Notes: generated by a model from the letters alone, not told the origin. A DNA stretch of 64,000 nt from Flavisolibacter tropicus (GCF_001644645.1 NZ_CP011390.1:1054001-1118000), one strand, 5' to 3'. Counted from the stretch's first letter, positions 18,704 through 27,749 are shown. A program made the numbers and translations.

Positions 18704-19321
18704 TTACTTCTTTAACCAGTTACGTAAGATCTGTTCGCCTAGAGGAGTCAATACGCTTTCAGGGTGAAATTGTACCCCTTGTACATCAAAGCTCTTATGC
18801 TGCAAGGCCATTATGTAATCATTTTCATCGCGTGCTGTTACTTCCAGTTCTTCGGGAAATCCTTCTTCACTAATCACCCAGCTATGATATCGGCCAACGT
18901 CCATTTGATCACCTAATCCTTCAAAAAGCCCTTTTCGTGAATCGTGAATCGGGAATCGCTGACTTTCATTCCCGGTTGCCGATTCTCGTTTCCCGATCAC
19001 TACTGGCGTTGCCACTCCATGATACACTTGCTTCAGATTGATCAATTTACCACCAAAAGCTTCACCGATAGCCTGATGCCCCAGGCATACGCCCAATATG
19101 GATTTTTGAGAAGCATAGGCATTAATCAATGGTAGCAATTCTCCTGCTTCACTTGGCAAACCCGGCCCCGGCGACAAGATAATCTTATCGTAAGCTGCTA
19201 CTTCTTCCAAGGGAATTTCATCGTTTCGATACACATCTACCTGGTCGGTTACAATCTTTTTAACCAGATGCACCAGGTTGTAGGTAAAGGAATCGTAATT
19301 ATCAAAGACTAATATTTTCAT
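18704..19321 (-). CDS. trpG: Anthranilate synthase component II (glutamine amidotransferase)
   Basis: A class I amidotransferase with nucleophile Cys in ILGVCLGHQAIGEAFGG, the oxyanion loop SPGPGLPSE and VQFHPESVLTP. I use the ATG giving MKILVFDNYDSFTYNL (205 residues); an ATG five codons upstream (19336) is possible. Between HGVATPVVI and GLFEGLG there is an extra stretch of about 20 residues (GKRESATGNESQRFPIHDSR) absent from typical TrpG. It is encoded by a repeat-like tract of GAATCG words, which looks like an in-frame repeat insertion in a surface loop. Confidence 0.95.
   Translation of the reverse strand: MKILVFDNYDSFTYNLVHLVKKIVTDQVDVYRNDEIPLEEVAAYDKIILSPGPGLPSEAGELLPLINAYASQKSILGVCLGHQAIGEAFGGKLINLKQVYHGVATPVVIGKRESATGNESQRFPIHDSRKGLFEGLGDQMDVGRYHSWVISEEGFPEELEVTARDENDYIMALQHKSFDVQGVQFHPESVLTPLGEQILRNWLKK
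18936..18997. repeat. GAATCG/CGATTC repeat tract inside trpG
   Basis: A 62-bp tract made of the words CGTGAATCG, TGAATCGGGAATCG and, inverted, CCGATTCTCG and TTCCCGATC, so it is partly self-complementary. It sits in frame within trpG and coincides with the residues that typical TrpG proteins lack. I recall tracts of this kind as common between genes in Chitinophagaceae. Confidence 0.6.
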
Positions 19322-19344
19322 GTTACTGTAGTTCAAGTATATGA

Positions 19345-20799
19345 CTAACCGATCTTTTGCGCCTGACCAATAGCCACTTTCAATGCGTTCAATTTATTAT
19401 TTACTTCCTGCAATTCGTTTTCTGGCTGACTGGCCGCTACTACCCCTGCCCCTGCCTGGTAGAACAAGGTATTTTGTTTACTTAACAAGGTGCGAATCAT
19501 AATAGCATGATTGCAAGAGCCATCAAAACCTATATAACCAATAGCCCCACCATAATAGCTTCTGGAGGTAGGCTCGAACTCATTTATGAGTTCCATAGCG
19601 CGGTATTTAGGTGCACCGCTCAATGTACCTGCAGGAAATGTTTTGAACAGAATCTGAAATGGATTACTACCTGCAGCCACTTTACCAACCACCTCACTAA
19701 CCAGGTGTATTACATGGGAATAATACTGCACCTGTCGATATTGACTCACTTTCACATCGGTACATACTGTACTAAGGTCATTACGGGCCAAATCAACCAA
19801 CATTACATGCTCTGCGTTTTCTTTTGCGTCTTCCAATAGAGCGGCGGCTCTTTCCTGGTCTATGGTATCGTCGCCAGTACGTTTAAATGTGCCAGCTATA
19901 GGATGTACAACAGCTTGCCCATTTTTGATGATGAGCTGTGATTCTGGGGAAGAACCCATCAGCTTATAATCGCCATAGTCAAAGAAAAATAAATAAGGGG
20001 AAGGATTCACATGTCGCAAGGCGCGATAAACATTAAACTCATCGCCGATGAACGGTTGTTGAAAACGGCGACTAAGAACAATCTGGAACACATTGCCACG
20101 GTAACAATTCTCAATGCCTTTTTTCACCATTTCAATATACTCAGCATCGGTAAGGTTTGATGTTTCCTCACCTTTTAAATGGAAGGGATACACAGGTACA
20201 TCTTTGCTATTAATGAGTGACTCTAACACAGCAGACTCACTTTCAAAGCCATTGATCTTGTTTTCACATAGGATCAACTCATCTTTATGATGATTAATGG
20301 CAATTACGTATTGATACAAACGGTAGCGCGCTATAGGAATGGCATTCGCCTCATCGTTTCCCTTCTTAAATTGAATGGTTTCAAAAAACTGTACAGCATC
20401 AAACGTAAAGTAGCCATATAAGCCTTGCGCAAAACGGGCAGCTTTGGGATCTGTACTTGTTCCCTCAAATCGTTGGGTAAATTGCCATAACAGCTCCTTT
20501 AGATCCTCATTCTTTTTTAAAGCAACATTTTCAGCCGGTTGATTGGGCAGTTTAAACTCAACCCTGCTTTGATCCTTTATTTCAATACCAGCAATAGCAT
20601 TGATACAGATGAAGGAATAACTGTTTTCAGCAGCATGGCTGTCCGTGCTTTCCAGAAGAACAGTATCTCTGAAACGATCACGCAACCGAAGGTAAATGCC
20701 AACAGGAGTATAGATATCTGCCAACATTTTCTTAACTGTCGTTTCTATTACAATCTTTTTGCCCCCAATCCCAAGGGGAGCCGTTTTAATCGCTTCCAA
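19345..20799 (-). CDS. trpE: Anthranilate synthase component I
   Basis: A 484-residue chorismate-utilising enzyme. Conserved segments include NPSPYLFFFDYGDYKLMGSS, HPIAGTFKR, DLARNDL and GTLSGAPKYRAMELI, all with expected catalytic residues. The start is a TTG at 20799: the frame is closed by a stop just upstream, and the first in-frame ATG (20727) would cut into the conserved N-terminal domain that carries the Trp feedback site. It is the first enzyme gene of the trp run, about 108 nt below the attenuator terminator, with repeat copy B in between. Confidence 0.96.
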   Translation of the reverse strand: MEAIKTAPLGIGGKKIVIETTVKKMLADIYTPVGIYLRLRDRFRDTVLLESTDSHAAENSYSFICINAIAGIEIKDQSRVEFKLPNQPAENVALKKNEDLKELLWQFTQRFEGTSTDPKAARFAQGLYGYFTFDAVQFFETIQFKKGNDEANAIPIARYRLYQYVIAINHHKDELILCENKINGFESESAVLESLINSKDVPVYPFHLKGEETSNLTDAEYIEMVKKGIENCYRGNVFQIVLSRRFQQPFIGDEFNVYRALRHVNPSPYLFFFDYGDYKLMGSSPESQLIIKNGQAVVHPIAGTFKRTGDDTIDQERAAALLEDAKENAEHVMLVDLARNDLSTVCTDVKVSQYRQVQYYSHVIHLVSEVVGKVAAGSNPFQILFKTFPAGTLSGAPKYRAMELINEFEPTSRSYYGGAIGYIGFDGSCNHAIMIRTLLSKQNTLFYQAGAGVVAASQPENELQEVNNKLNALKVAIGQAQKIG

Positions 20800-20866
20800 C
20801 TGTATATTTTTTTGTTAAGAGTAAATCATATAAGGTTTCAACAACTTCCAGCTTTTCCCATTTCTT

Positions 20867-20904
20867 CCTAATTCATCCAATCCACCCAAATCCCGGTTCA
20901 GACA
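20867..20904. repeat. Dispersed repeat family R1, copy B
   Basis: A 38-bp copy ending in the core AAATCCCGGTTCAGACA that is identical in copies C and D. It lies in the trp transcript between the attenuator terminator and trpE. Confidence 0.75.
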
Positions 20905-20906
20905 AT

Positions 20907-20930
20907 AAAAAAAGCCCCGAAACCGGGGCT
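20907..20930 (-). terminator. trp attenuator terminator
   Basis: On the minus strand AGCCCCG pairs with CGGGGCT (loop GTTT) and is followed by T7. It lies upstream of trpE and downstream of the Trp-rich leader peptide. An alternative pairing exists: the leader segment at 20965-20977 (AAACCGGGTTCTG) is complementary, with one mismatch/bulge, to 20920-20933 (CAGAGCCCCGGTTT), which contains the 5' arm of the terminator. That is a classic antiterminator. Confidence 0.88.
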
Positions 20931-20961
20931 CTGAATATATTGGACAATATATGGCAATAGC

Positions 20962-21021
20962 TTACAGAACCCGGTTTGAGTTTGTATGCCACCACCACTG
21001 ATTGTTTATTACTTGTTTCAT
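20962..21021 (-). CDS. trpL: trp operon leader peptide
   Basis: A 19-codon reading frame on the minus strand encoding MKQVINNQWWWHTNSNRVL, with three consecutive TGG codons at positions 9-11. Stalling there at low Trp-tRNA would leave the antiterminator segment at 20965-20977 free. Translation to the TAA would cover it and let the terminator form. This is the normal ribosome-mediated attenuation logic. Position (directly before the terminator and trpE) and triple Trp make chance unlikely. It is too short for routine gene calling. Confidence 0.9.
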   Translation of the reverse strand: MKQVINNQWWWHTNSNRVL

Positions 21022-21028
21022 TTCAATA

Positions 21029-21060
21029 CAAATATGCATCAGGCACGGCATTTGGGCAAA
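21029..21060 (-). promoter_or_regulatory. Promoter of the trp leader and operon
   Basis: On the minus strand -33 TTTG (21057-21060), 20-nt spacer, -7 CATATTTG (21029-21036; 7 of 8 to the TAnnTTTG box counting n as free). The predicted start is 21022, one base before the leader ATG. The his leader has the same geometry. Confidence 0.65.
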
Positions 21061-21088
21061 TATTTTTTTAGAACAACAAAACAACGCT

Positions 21089-21376
21089 ATGCTAATTCAA
21101 CATAAACAAGACGGCCACAAGGGCATATATTATATTGAAGAAGATGGCAATGTACTGGCAGAAATCATTTATTCCAGTGCCGACAATGATCAACTATTGA
21201 TCATTGAACACACAGAAGTATATGATGAGCTACGTGGTACAAACGTTGGCTATGAACTGGTGCACAAATTGGTGGAACAGGCCCGCATGCATGGACAAAA
21301 AATAGCCCCTGTTTGTCCCTTTGCCAAAGCTATTATTGATAAAAAACCCGACTTCCAGGACATCTTATCTGAATAA
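21089..21376 (+). CDS. Small GNAT-like acetyltransferase (YidJ/Gtn-type, PF14542-like)
   Basis: A 95-residue protein starting MLIQHKQDGHKGIYYIEEDG. It has the minimal acetyltransferase core: a strand LLIIEHTEV, the loop ELRGTNVGYELVHKLVEQAR and KIAPVCPFAKAII with the conserved Cys-Pro-Phe. The frame is open further upstream to 21002, but that part lies in the trp promoter region and the paralogue next door begins at the equivalent Met. Substrate unknown. It is divergent from the trp leader. Confidence 0.8.
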   Translation: MLIQHKQDGHKGIYYIEEDGNVLAEIIYSSADNDQLLIIEHTEVYDELRGTNVGYELVHKLVEQARMHGQKIAPVCPFAKAIIDKKPDFQDILSE

Positions 21377-21463
21377 GCCAACGATATTCTTTACTACCCT
21401 ACTAATAAAACCACACCTCTTCATGGCATGGTTAATGAAGAGAGATTTAAAAAATACGAACAC

Positions 21464-21760
21464 ATGCATATTCAACACGAAGAATCAGATATCAGAGGCA
21501 GGCATTTTATAACAGATGAGCAGGGGAATATGTTGGCCGAGATCACCTATGCGGTACGACATCCAGATACGATGGTTGTAGATCATACTGAAGTGAGTGA
21601 GAATCTGCGCCACCAAAATATCGGACATGAATTAGTAGAAGCCGTGGCAGAACACGCCCGGGCAAAAGGACGACATATTGTGCCAGTTTGTTCTTTTACG
21701 CGTTCTGTAATGGAAGAAAACAGGTCTTACCGAGATGTAATCAGAGAGCAGAATATTTAA
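21464..21760 (+). CDS. Small GNAT-like acetyltransferase, tandem paralogue
   Basis: A 98-residue paralogue of the gene at 21089: MHIQHEESDIRGRHFITDEQ aligns with its start, and VVDHTEVSENLRHQNIGHEL and IVPVCSFTRSVM align with its core. The Cys is kept but Pro is Ser. An in-frame ATG at 21428 would add 12 residues; the alignment favours 21464. The pair probably arose by tandem duplication. Confidence 0.78.
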   Translation: MHIQHEESDIRGRHFITDEQGNMLAEITYAVRHPDTMVVDHTEVSENLRHQNIGHELVEAVAEHARAKGRHIVPVCSFTRSVMEENRSYRDVIREQNI

Positions 21761-21866
21761 CATAGATAAATAGACGAAAAGTAAAACTGGATTCCAGCAG
21801 TATATTCTTTTACTTAGAATCGTATAGAGCTTGGCAATCCAAGTCATTCCCTCATCCTTCATGTTT

Positions 21867-21982
21867 CCTTGCCTGCTACTCCTCTGCTCCTTCATTACTA
21901 CTCCTCTGTCACTTCATGGTTACTCCGTATCCACTACTAGGTTACTCCGTATGGCAGCCACCTTTACTCCGTATCAGAGCCT
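21867..21982. repeat. Dispersed repeat family R2, copy 1 (ACTCC words)
   Basis: About 115 bp built from words such as TACTCCTCTG, CTTCATGGTTACTCCG and ACTCCGTATGG. It aligns in the same order with 38602-38690, except for an internal tandem duplication of about 21 bp (GGTTACTCCGTAT repeated). No coding potential that I trust. Confidence 0.6.
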
Positions 21983-22138
21983 ATCTTGGGGTAGCTCTAA
22001 GTCAGAAAGAAAAGGTAAACGATAAGTATTACAACCAGCCGACATGTGTATAACTAAAGTGTGTAAATCGCTTGTAAACCTAGCGATGTAGGAGTAAATT
22101 TACTAAATTAATTAGTAAATATTAATAAGCAATACACC

Positions 22139-22660
22139 ATGGCACGACAAGCAGGCCCGCTCTTCTTCACCGGCACCATCGATGACATCACCTTTTACAA
22201 AATGGAAGGCCAGTATTTGGCTAGAAAGAAAAGTTCCCTCAACCGGAAACAATTTCGCACCGATCCACGCTTTGCCCGATCTCGCCAAAGTGCGGAAAAG
22301 TTTGGCGAAGCTTCTAAACTGGCCTCTACCATCTACTGGCAATTACCCAAAGAACAGCGAGGCAAAGGCGTGGTTAACAAGCTAACCGCCCAAGTTGGCC
22401 AGCTGCTTAAGGAAGGAAAGAAAGTTGAAGAAATTATCCAATACTTCATAATACATGACCAGAATCCTATTACTCTTACATCCATTCGATTCCAGTCCAA
22501 AGAAGCCCCTCAAAAGCAAGAACACGTTTCAGCCTGGAAAGTAACCCCCAATGGAAATTTGATTGGCCCTAAGCCTTTAAAAATACTATCTACCATGACT
22601 AAAAACATCTTTCCAACTTCGGCTACGTTGAATAGTTACCTTGTTCCATTATTAGAATAA
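22139..22660 (+). CDS. Conserved protein of unknown function (MARQ...G.I.ITFYK family)
   Basis: A 173-residue basic protein. The N-terminus (MARQAGPLFFTGTIDDITFY, then LARKKSSLNR and RTDPRFARSRQSAEKFGEA) belongs to a family I have seen often in Bacteroidota, some members being near phage genes. There are no phage genes here. Lysine and arginine richness suggests nucleic-acid contact, which is inference. A 160-bp stretch with repeat R2 lies upstream. It is not obviously cotranscribed with neighbours. Confidence 0.7.
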   Translation: MARQAGPLFFTGTIDDITFYKMEGQYLARKKSSLNRKQFRTDPRFARSRQSAEKFGEASKLASTIYWQLPKEQRGKGVVNKLTAQVGQLLKEGKKVEEIIQYFIIHDQNPITLTSIRFQSKEAPQKQEHVSAWKVTPNGNLIGPKPLKILSTMTKNIFPTSATLNSYLVPLLE

Positions 22661-22800
22661 TGTATTGTAACTGAAAGATTCAAAGCCCGATTAATAAATT
22701 TCAACCATTATTGATCGAAGTTTATCAGCAATTTTTACTTGTTAGACATGTCGTCAGGCAAATACACCCCACTCTTCTCTACTTTCCCTAACTTTCACAA

Positions 22801-24078
22801 ATGAAAAGAGCACTTCTACAACTCTTAATAGCAGGCTTGACTTCTCTTAGTGTCAATGCACAAACCGATAGCTTTTACTTACTAAAACCCGATCGTGTAT
22901 TTGATGGTGAACAAATGCACAACGACTGGATCGTATTGGTAAAAGGCAATAAGATAGAAGCAGCTGGAAGTATGAAGTTTAAACTTCCAGAAAACACACG
23001 CGTTATAGAATTGAAAGGGATGACACTATTGCCAGGTTTAATCGAAGGTCACTCCCATCTTTTTCTTCACCCTTATAACGAGGTTAGCTGGAACGACCAG
23101 GTGCTAAAAGAAAGCCGGGCCGAGCGTACAGCCCGTGCCGTTAACCATGCCAAGGCCACTTTACTGGCAGGGTTTACCACTGCAAGAGACCTTGGAACGG
23201 AAGGTGCTGATTATGATGATGTGGGTTTGAAGAAGGCTATTGAGAAGGGAGTAATACCGGGCCCCCGCATGATCGTTGCCACTAGGGCTATTGTTGCTAA
23301 AGGTGCCTATGGACCTAATTACGGCAATCCTGATGTGGAACTTCACCAAGGTGCAGAAGAAGCTGGTGGTGCAGAAGAACTAAGTAGAATTATTCGCAGC
23401 CAAATGGGCAAAGGTGCCGATGTGATCAAAATATATGCTGATTACCGTTATGGCCCCAATGGAGAAACCCGGCCTTCGTTCACTGAAGCAGAATGGGCGG
23501 TAATTGCAGCAACAGCCAAGAATGGCGGCCGCAAAGTAGTAGCCCATTCCGCCACTCCAGAAGGCATGAGATTAGCTGCTATGGCCGGCGTTTCGTCTAT
23601 AGAGCATGGTGATGATGGTACCGAAGAAATATTTAAGCTGATGAAAGAAAAAGGCGTTGCCTTCTGCCCTACTATTGCCGCAGGCGATGCTGTATTACAA
23701 TACAACGGATGGAAGAAAGGCGTTGGTCCAGAACCTGAGCGCATCGCCAGCAAAAGAAAAAGCTTTGCAGCTGCTTTGCGTAGTGGCGTTACTATCGTTT
23801 TTGGCGGCGATGTTGGCGTGTATTCGCATGGCGACAATGCCCGTGAGGCGGAGTTAATGGTGGAATATGGTATGAAACCAATTGATGTTTTGAAATCAGC
23901 CACATCAGTTAATGCTGATGTATTTGGTTACGCAAATAAAATAGGGCGTATAAAAAAAGATTTACTGGCAGATATTGTAGCCGTAGACGGAGACCCATCA
24001 AAAAGCATTAGCGATATCAGAAAGGTAGGCTTTGTAATGAAAGATGGAAAGATCTATAAAGAAAAAGGAGTGCAATAA
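22801..24078 (+). CDS. Exported amidohydrolase-family protein
   Basis: A 425-residue metal-dependent hydrolase. Residues 1-21 are a signal peptide (MKRALLQLLIAGLTSLSVNAQ). The metal motif GHSHL is near residue 82, HSATPEG near 249 and SIEHGDDG near 264, and a late GGDVG supplies the catalytic Asp. It is related to the imidazolonepropionase/prolidase-like branch; the substrate (a dipeptide, lactam or similar) is unknown. The stop codon TAA lies within the loop of the terminator that follows. Confidence 0.88.
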   Translation: MKRALLQLLIAGLTSLSVNAQTDSFYLLKPDRVFDGEQMHNDWIVLVKGNKIEAAGSMKFKLPENTRVIELKGMTLLPGLIEGHSHLFLHPYNEVSWNDQVLKESRAERTARAVNHAKATLLAGFTTARDLGTEGADYDDVGLKKAIEKGVIPGPRMIVATRAIVAKGAYGPNYGNPDVELHQGAEEAGGAEELSRIIRSQMGKGADVIKIYADYRYGPNGETRPSFTEAEWAVIAATAKNGGRKVVAHSATPEGMRLAAMAGVSSIEHGDDGTEEIFKLMKEKGVAFCPTIAAGDAVLQYNGWKKGVGPEPERIASKRKSFAAALRSGVTIVFGGDVGVYSHGDNAREAELMVEYGMKPIDVLKSATSVNADVFGYANKIGRIKKDLLADIVAVDGDPSKSISDIRKVGFVMKDGKIYKEKGVQ

Positions 24079-24090
24079 GCACTCCTTTTT
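24062..24090. terminator. Bidirectional terminator, 12-bp perfect stem
   Basis: AAAAAGGAGTGC (24062-24073) pairs with GCACTCCTTTTT (24079-24090), loop AATAA. The amidohydrolase stop codon is in the loop. It also lies 17 bp after the hisB stop on the other strand. Confidence 0.88.
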
Positions 24091-24106
24091 CTTTATGCCT
24101 TATTTG

Positions 24107-25270
24107 TTATAAAACCCCTTTTGTAGAAGGTAGATAATTCTTCAACGGATCGCGTTTCACCGCCATCTTTATGGCTTTGGCAAAAGCTTTAAAAATGGCT
24201 TCTATTTTATGGTGCTCATTTTCACCCCTGCACTCAATATTCAAGTTACACTTTGCAGCATCGGAGAAAGATTTGAAGAAATGATAGAACATTTCCGTAG
24301 GCACATCCCCTACCCGCTCACGACTAAAATGCGTATTCCACACCAACCAGTTGCGCCCACCAAAATCAAGAAGCACTTTGGCTTCCGCTTCATCCATCGG
24401 CAAAGCAAAGCCGTATCGTTCTATTCCTTTCTTATCTCCTATTGCTTTAGCAAAAGCTTCTCCCAAGGCTATTCCTGTATCTTCTACAGTATGATGTTCA
24501 TCAATATGCAGATCACCCTTAGAGTGAACAGAAAGATCAATTAAACCATGTCGGGCTATTTGATCCAACATGTGATCAAAAAAACCTAACCCAGTATCAA
24601 TAGATGCTTTACCACTTCCATCCAGGTTGAGCCCAACAGCTATATTGGTTTCATTGGTTATTCGGATATGGCCTACCTCTCGTTTACCCAACTTCAGGTA
24701 CTCATAAATATCTCTCCAGTGTTCTGTAGCCAATACTACCACTTCTTCCAATGCCTTTGCATCATCGCTCACTTCCGCTGCTCCTAACTCAGGATTGTTT
24801 TTAAGCCAGATGGCCTTACACTTTAAGTTCTTTGCCAATTGCACATCGGTTATACGGTCACCTATTACAAATGAGTTGGCTATATCATATTCTGGATTAT
24901 TAAGGTATTTCGTAAACATACCAACCCCAGGTTTACGTGTAGGCAGGTTATCTTCAGGAAAGCTTCTGTCTATTAATTCTTCTTTAAAGATCACCCCTTC
25001 ATTGGCAAAGCTGCTCATGACCAAGTTGTGAACTGGCCAGAAATCGGCTTCTGGAAAAGATGCTGTACCAAGACCATCCTGATTGCTAACCATTACCAGT
25101 TCATAATCTAACTCTTCCGCTATCTTAATCATGTATTTAAACACTTGCGGATAGAAGCTAACCTTATCAAATGAATCAATCTGGTAGGTTGGTGGACACT
25201 CCTGGATCAATGTTCCATCACGGTCTATAAATAAAACTCGTTTGCCTTGGGTGGTAGTATTTGCTGCCAT
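24107..25270 (-). CDS. hisB: Bifunctional histidinol-phosphatase / imidazoleglycerol-phosphate dehydratase
   Basis: A 387-residue fusion. Residues about 1-170 are a HAD phosphatase ([30 protein letters not shown]). Residues about 195-387 are IGP dehydratase with [29 protein letters not shown] and [13 protein letters not shown], which bind two Mn. It catalyses steps 7 and 9 of the pathway. It is the last gene of the hisGDCB block, 2 bp after hisC. Confidence 0.96.
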   Translation of the reverse strand: MAANTTTQGKRVLFIDRDGTLIQECPPTYQIDSFDKVSFYPQVFKYMIKIAEELDYELVMVSNQDGLGTASFPEADFWPVHNLVMSSFANEGVIFKEELIDRSFPEDNLPTRKPGVGMFTKYLNNPEYDIANSFVIGDRITDVQLAKNLKCKAIWLKNNPELGAAEVSDDAKALEEVVVLATEHWRDIYEYLKLGKREVGHIRITNETNIAVGLNLDGSGKASIDTGLGFFDHMLDQIARHGLIDLSVHSKGDLHIDEHHTVEDTGIALGEAFAKAIGDKKGIERYGFALPMDEAEAKVLLDFGGRNWLVWNTHFSRERVGDVPTEMFYHFFKSFSDAAKCNLNIECRGENEHHKIEAIFKAFAKAIKMAVKRDPLKNYLPSTKGVL

Positions 25271-25272
25271 TC

Positions 25273-26328
25273 TTAGTCTTCTTTATAAGCTTTTAGAGCC
25301 GTTAACAATTGCTGGTTTTGATCTGGAGTACCAACGGTTATACGTAAGCTATCCTCGCATAATAACACATTACTACGGTTACGTACAATGATGCCTTTCT
25401 CTTTTAAATAGTTATAAACAGCTGTAGCCTCATTGATCTTTGCTAATACAAAGTTGGCGTCAGATGGATACACTTTTTGCACCATTGGAATTTCTACTAA
25501 CCCTTTAACCAACACCTCTCTTTCTTTCACTGTTTCTTTGATCATCATATTCACATCCTCCAGGTTATCCAAAGCCTTTAACACCAGCTCTTGAGTAGCC
25601 TGGTTAATGTTGTACGGCGGCTTTATTTTATTGAGTATATCAATGATTTCCTGAGAAGCATAGGTCATCCCCAAACGTAACGCCGCTAACCCCCACGCCT
25701 TAGAGAAGGTTTGCATGATCACCAGGTTGGGGTAATCTTTCAATTCAGATATAAAGGAGCGATGGCGGCTATAATTAATGTAGGCTTCATCCAGAACCAC
25801 CAATCCTTCAAAATTATTCAGTACAATTTCTATATCCTCATGTTCTATGCTATTACCTGTAGGATTATTAGGTGAACAGATAAAGATCATTTTAGTAGAA
25901 GGTTCAATGGCATGCTCCAATACATCCAGATTTAACTGGTAGTCTGGCAACAAGGGTATCTCTTTCACGCCTACATCATTGATATTGGCATATACCTCAT
26001 ACATACCGTAGGTAGGTGGGCATATGATTATATGATCTTCTTTGGGATTACAAAAGGCACGGATCAATAAGTCAATACATTCATCACTTCCATTTCCCAG
26101 CAACATCTGTTCTGCCGGCACATTTTTGATCTTACTTAGCTTTTTCTTTACTTCCCATTGCAAAGGATCGGGATAACGGTTATACCATTTGGTAAGTGGC
26201 GAGCCGAAAGAATTTTCATTGGCATCCAGGAATATGCTGGCTTGCCCGCTGAACTCACTACGCGCTGATGAATACGGTTTTAACTTCTTTATATTTTCCC
26301 GCACTAACCGGTTAATATCAAAACTCAT
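25273..26328 (-). CDS. hisC: Histidinol-phosphate aminotransferase
   Basis: A 351-residue fold-type I PLP aminotransferase. [20 protein letters not shown] and the PLP lysine segment [16 protein letters not shown] are present. It transfers an amino group from glutamate to imidazole acetol phosphate. It is 80 bp downstream of hisD; that gap contains most of repeat R1 copy C. Confidence 0.96.
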   Translation of the reverse strand: MSFDINRLVRENIKKLKPYSSARSEFSGQASIFLDANENSFGSPLTKWYNRYPDPLQWEVKKKLSKIKNVPAEQMLLGNGSDECIDLLIRAFCNPKEDHIIICPPTYGMYEVYANINDVGVKEIPLLPDYQLNLDVLEHAIEPSTKMIFICSPNNPTGNSIEHEDIEIVLNNFEGLVVLDEAYINYSRHRSFISELKDYPNLVIMQTFSKAWGLAALRLGMTYASQEIIDILNKIKPPYNINQATQELVLKALDNLEDVNMMIKETVKEREVLVKGLVEIPMVQKVYPSDANFVLAKINEATAVYNYLKEKGIIVRNRSNVLLCEDSLRITVGTPDQNQQLLTALKAYKED

Positions 26329-26400
26329 TGTATTTTTTATCGCTTGTTTTACTAGTTATTTTAATTATTGTAACAATCACTTTCGCCATCCTCTTTTCTA

Positions 26401-26437
26401 CCTAATCCCTAAATCTCCCCAAATCCCGGTTCAGACA
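26401..26437. repeat. Dispersed repeat family R1, copy C
   Basis: A 37-bp copy identical to copy D (38948) at 36 of 37 positions. It covers the hisD stop codon and encodes the last nine residues of HisD. Confidence 0.85.
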
Positions 26438-27704
26438 TCCTCACCTTCACAGCATTGGCATGTGCCTGCAATCCCTCTGCTTCTGCCATTTCAATAACGG
26501 TTTGCGCAATACCCTGCAATCCTTTTTGTGATAGCTTCTGATAGGTAATTTTTTTCAGAAAGCTATCAACACTTACACCACTGTATGCACGAGCAAAGCC
26601 GTTAGTTGGAAGTGTATGGTTGGTTCCACTGGCATAATCACCCACACTTTCTGGCGAATAGTTACCAATAAAGACGGATCCTGCATTGGTTATCTTATCA
26701 GCAATCGTATCTGCATCCTTGCAACTAATGATCAAATGTTCTGCAGCATATTCATTTACCAGATCAATAGCATTTTCTACATTCTCTACAACTATAGCCT
26801 TACTATTACTTAGCGACTTTTCTGCCAATTCTTTTCTTGGAAGTTTCTCCAATTGAATAGCTACTTCCTTAATACAAGTATTAACAACAGCTTCAGATGT
26901 TCCAACAAGCAAAACCTGGCTATCAATACCATGCTCCGCTTGCGACAAAAGATCTGCAGCTACAAAAGCAGGATTGGCAGATTCATCAGCCAATACACAC
27001 ACTTCACTTGGCCCAGCCGGCATATCAATAGCTACTCCCTCCATTTGCACCAATTGTTTGGCCGCTGTTACAAATTGGTTACCAGGGCCAAAGATTTTAA
27101 ATACTTTAGGAACCATGGCTGTCCCATAAGCCATTGCGGCAATTGCTTGCGCCCCACCTATTTTAAATACTTGTGTAATGCCAACGAGTTGTGCTGTATA
27201 AAGAATAGCTGGATGTATTTGTCCTTCTGAATTACAAGGTGTACATAAAACAATATCCTTACATCCGGCCAGTTTGGCAGGTATACCTAACATCAATACC
27301 GTCGAAAACAAAGGAGCTGTACCACCGGGTATATATAAACCTACTTTTTCAATACCTACACCTTTACGCCAGCATTCTATTCCAGGCATTGTTTCTACAA
27401 CTTCTTTGCCTACCAGTTGCTTACGGTGAAAGGAGTCAATATTTTCTTTTGCCTGTTGAATGGCTTGCTTTAAAGAATCCGTAAGTTGTGTTTCTGACTG
27501 CGCCATTTCATCAGGCTGCACTTGCAACTGCTCTAACTCCACACCATCAAACTTCTTTATAAAGGAAAGCAAAGCCTCATCACCATGCTGCCGAACTCCA
27601 GTCAAAATCATCTGCACACTTTCCAATACAGTTTTATTATCTACATATGGCCGCTTTAATAATTCTGCCCACTCACTTCTTTTAGGGTTGCATATAATAT
27701 TCAT
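26409..27704 (-). CDS. hisD: Histidinol dehydrogenase
   Basis: A 431-residue zinc enzyme that oxidises histidinol to histidine in two NAD-dependent steps. GPGNQFVTAAKQLV, MPAGPSEVCVLAD, SQAEHGIDSQV and EHLIIS (zinc and catalytic Glu/His region) are intact. The C-terminus SEPGFGEI is encoded by the R1 repeat and is not part of the usual HisD sequence, which should end near HANAVKVR. It lies 45 bp below hisG. Confidence 0.96.
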   Translation of the reverse strand: MNIICNPKRSEWAELLKRPYVDNKTVLESVQMILTGVRQHGDEALLSFIKKFDGVELEQLQVQPDEMAQSETQLTDSLKQAIQQAKENIDSFHRKQLVGKEVVETMPGIECWRKGVGIEKVGLYIPGGTAPLFSTVLMLGIPAKLAGCKDIVLCTPCNSEGQIHPAILYTAQLVGITQVFKIGGAQAIAAMAYGTAMVPKVFKIFGPGNQFVTAAKQLVQMEGVAIDMPAGPSEVCVLADESANPAFVAADLLSQAEHGIDSQVLLVGTSEAVVNTCIKEVAIQLEKLPRKELAEKSLSNSKAIVVENVENAIDLVNEYAAEHLIISCKDADTIADKITNAGSVFIGNYSPESVGDYASGTNHTLPTNGFARAYSGVSVDSFLKKITYQKLSQKGLQGIAQTVIEMAEAEGLQAHANAVKVRMSEPGFGEI

Positions 27705-27749
27705 TTCTTTCGAATCCGTTTAAATCAAAATAATCTTAGTTCTTTAGTT

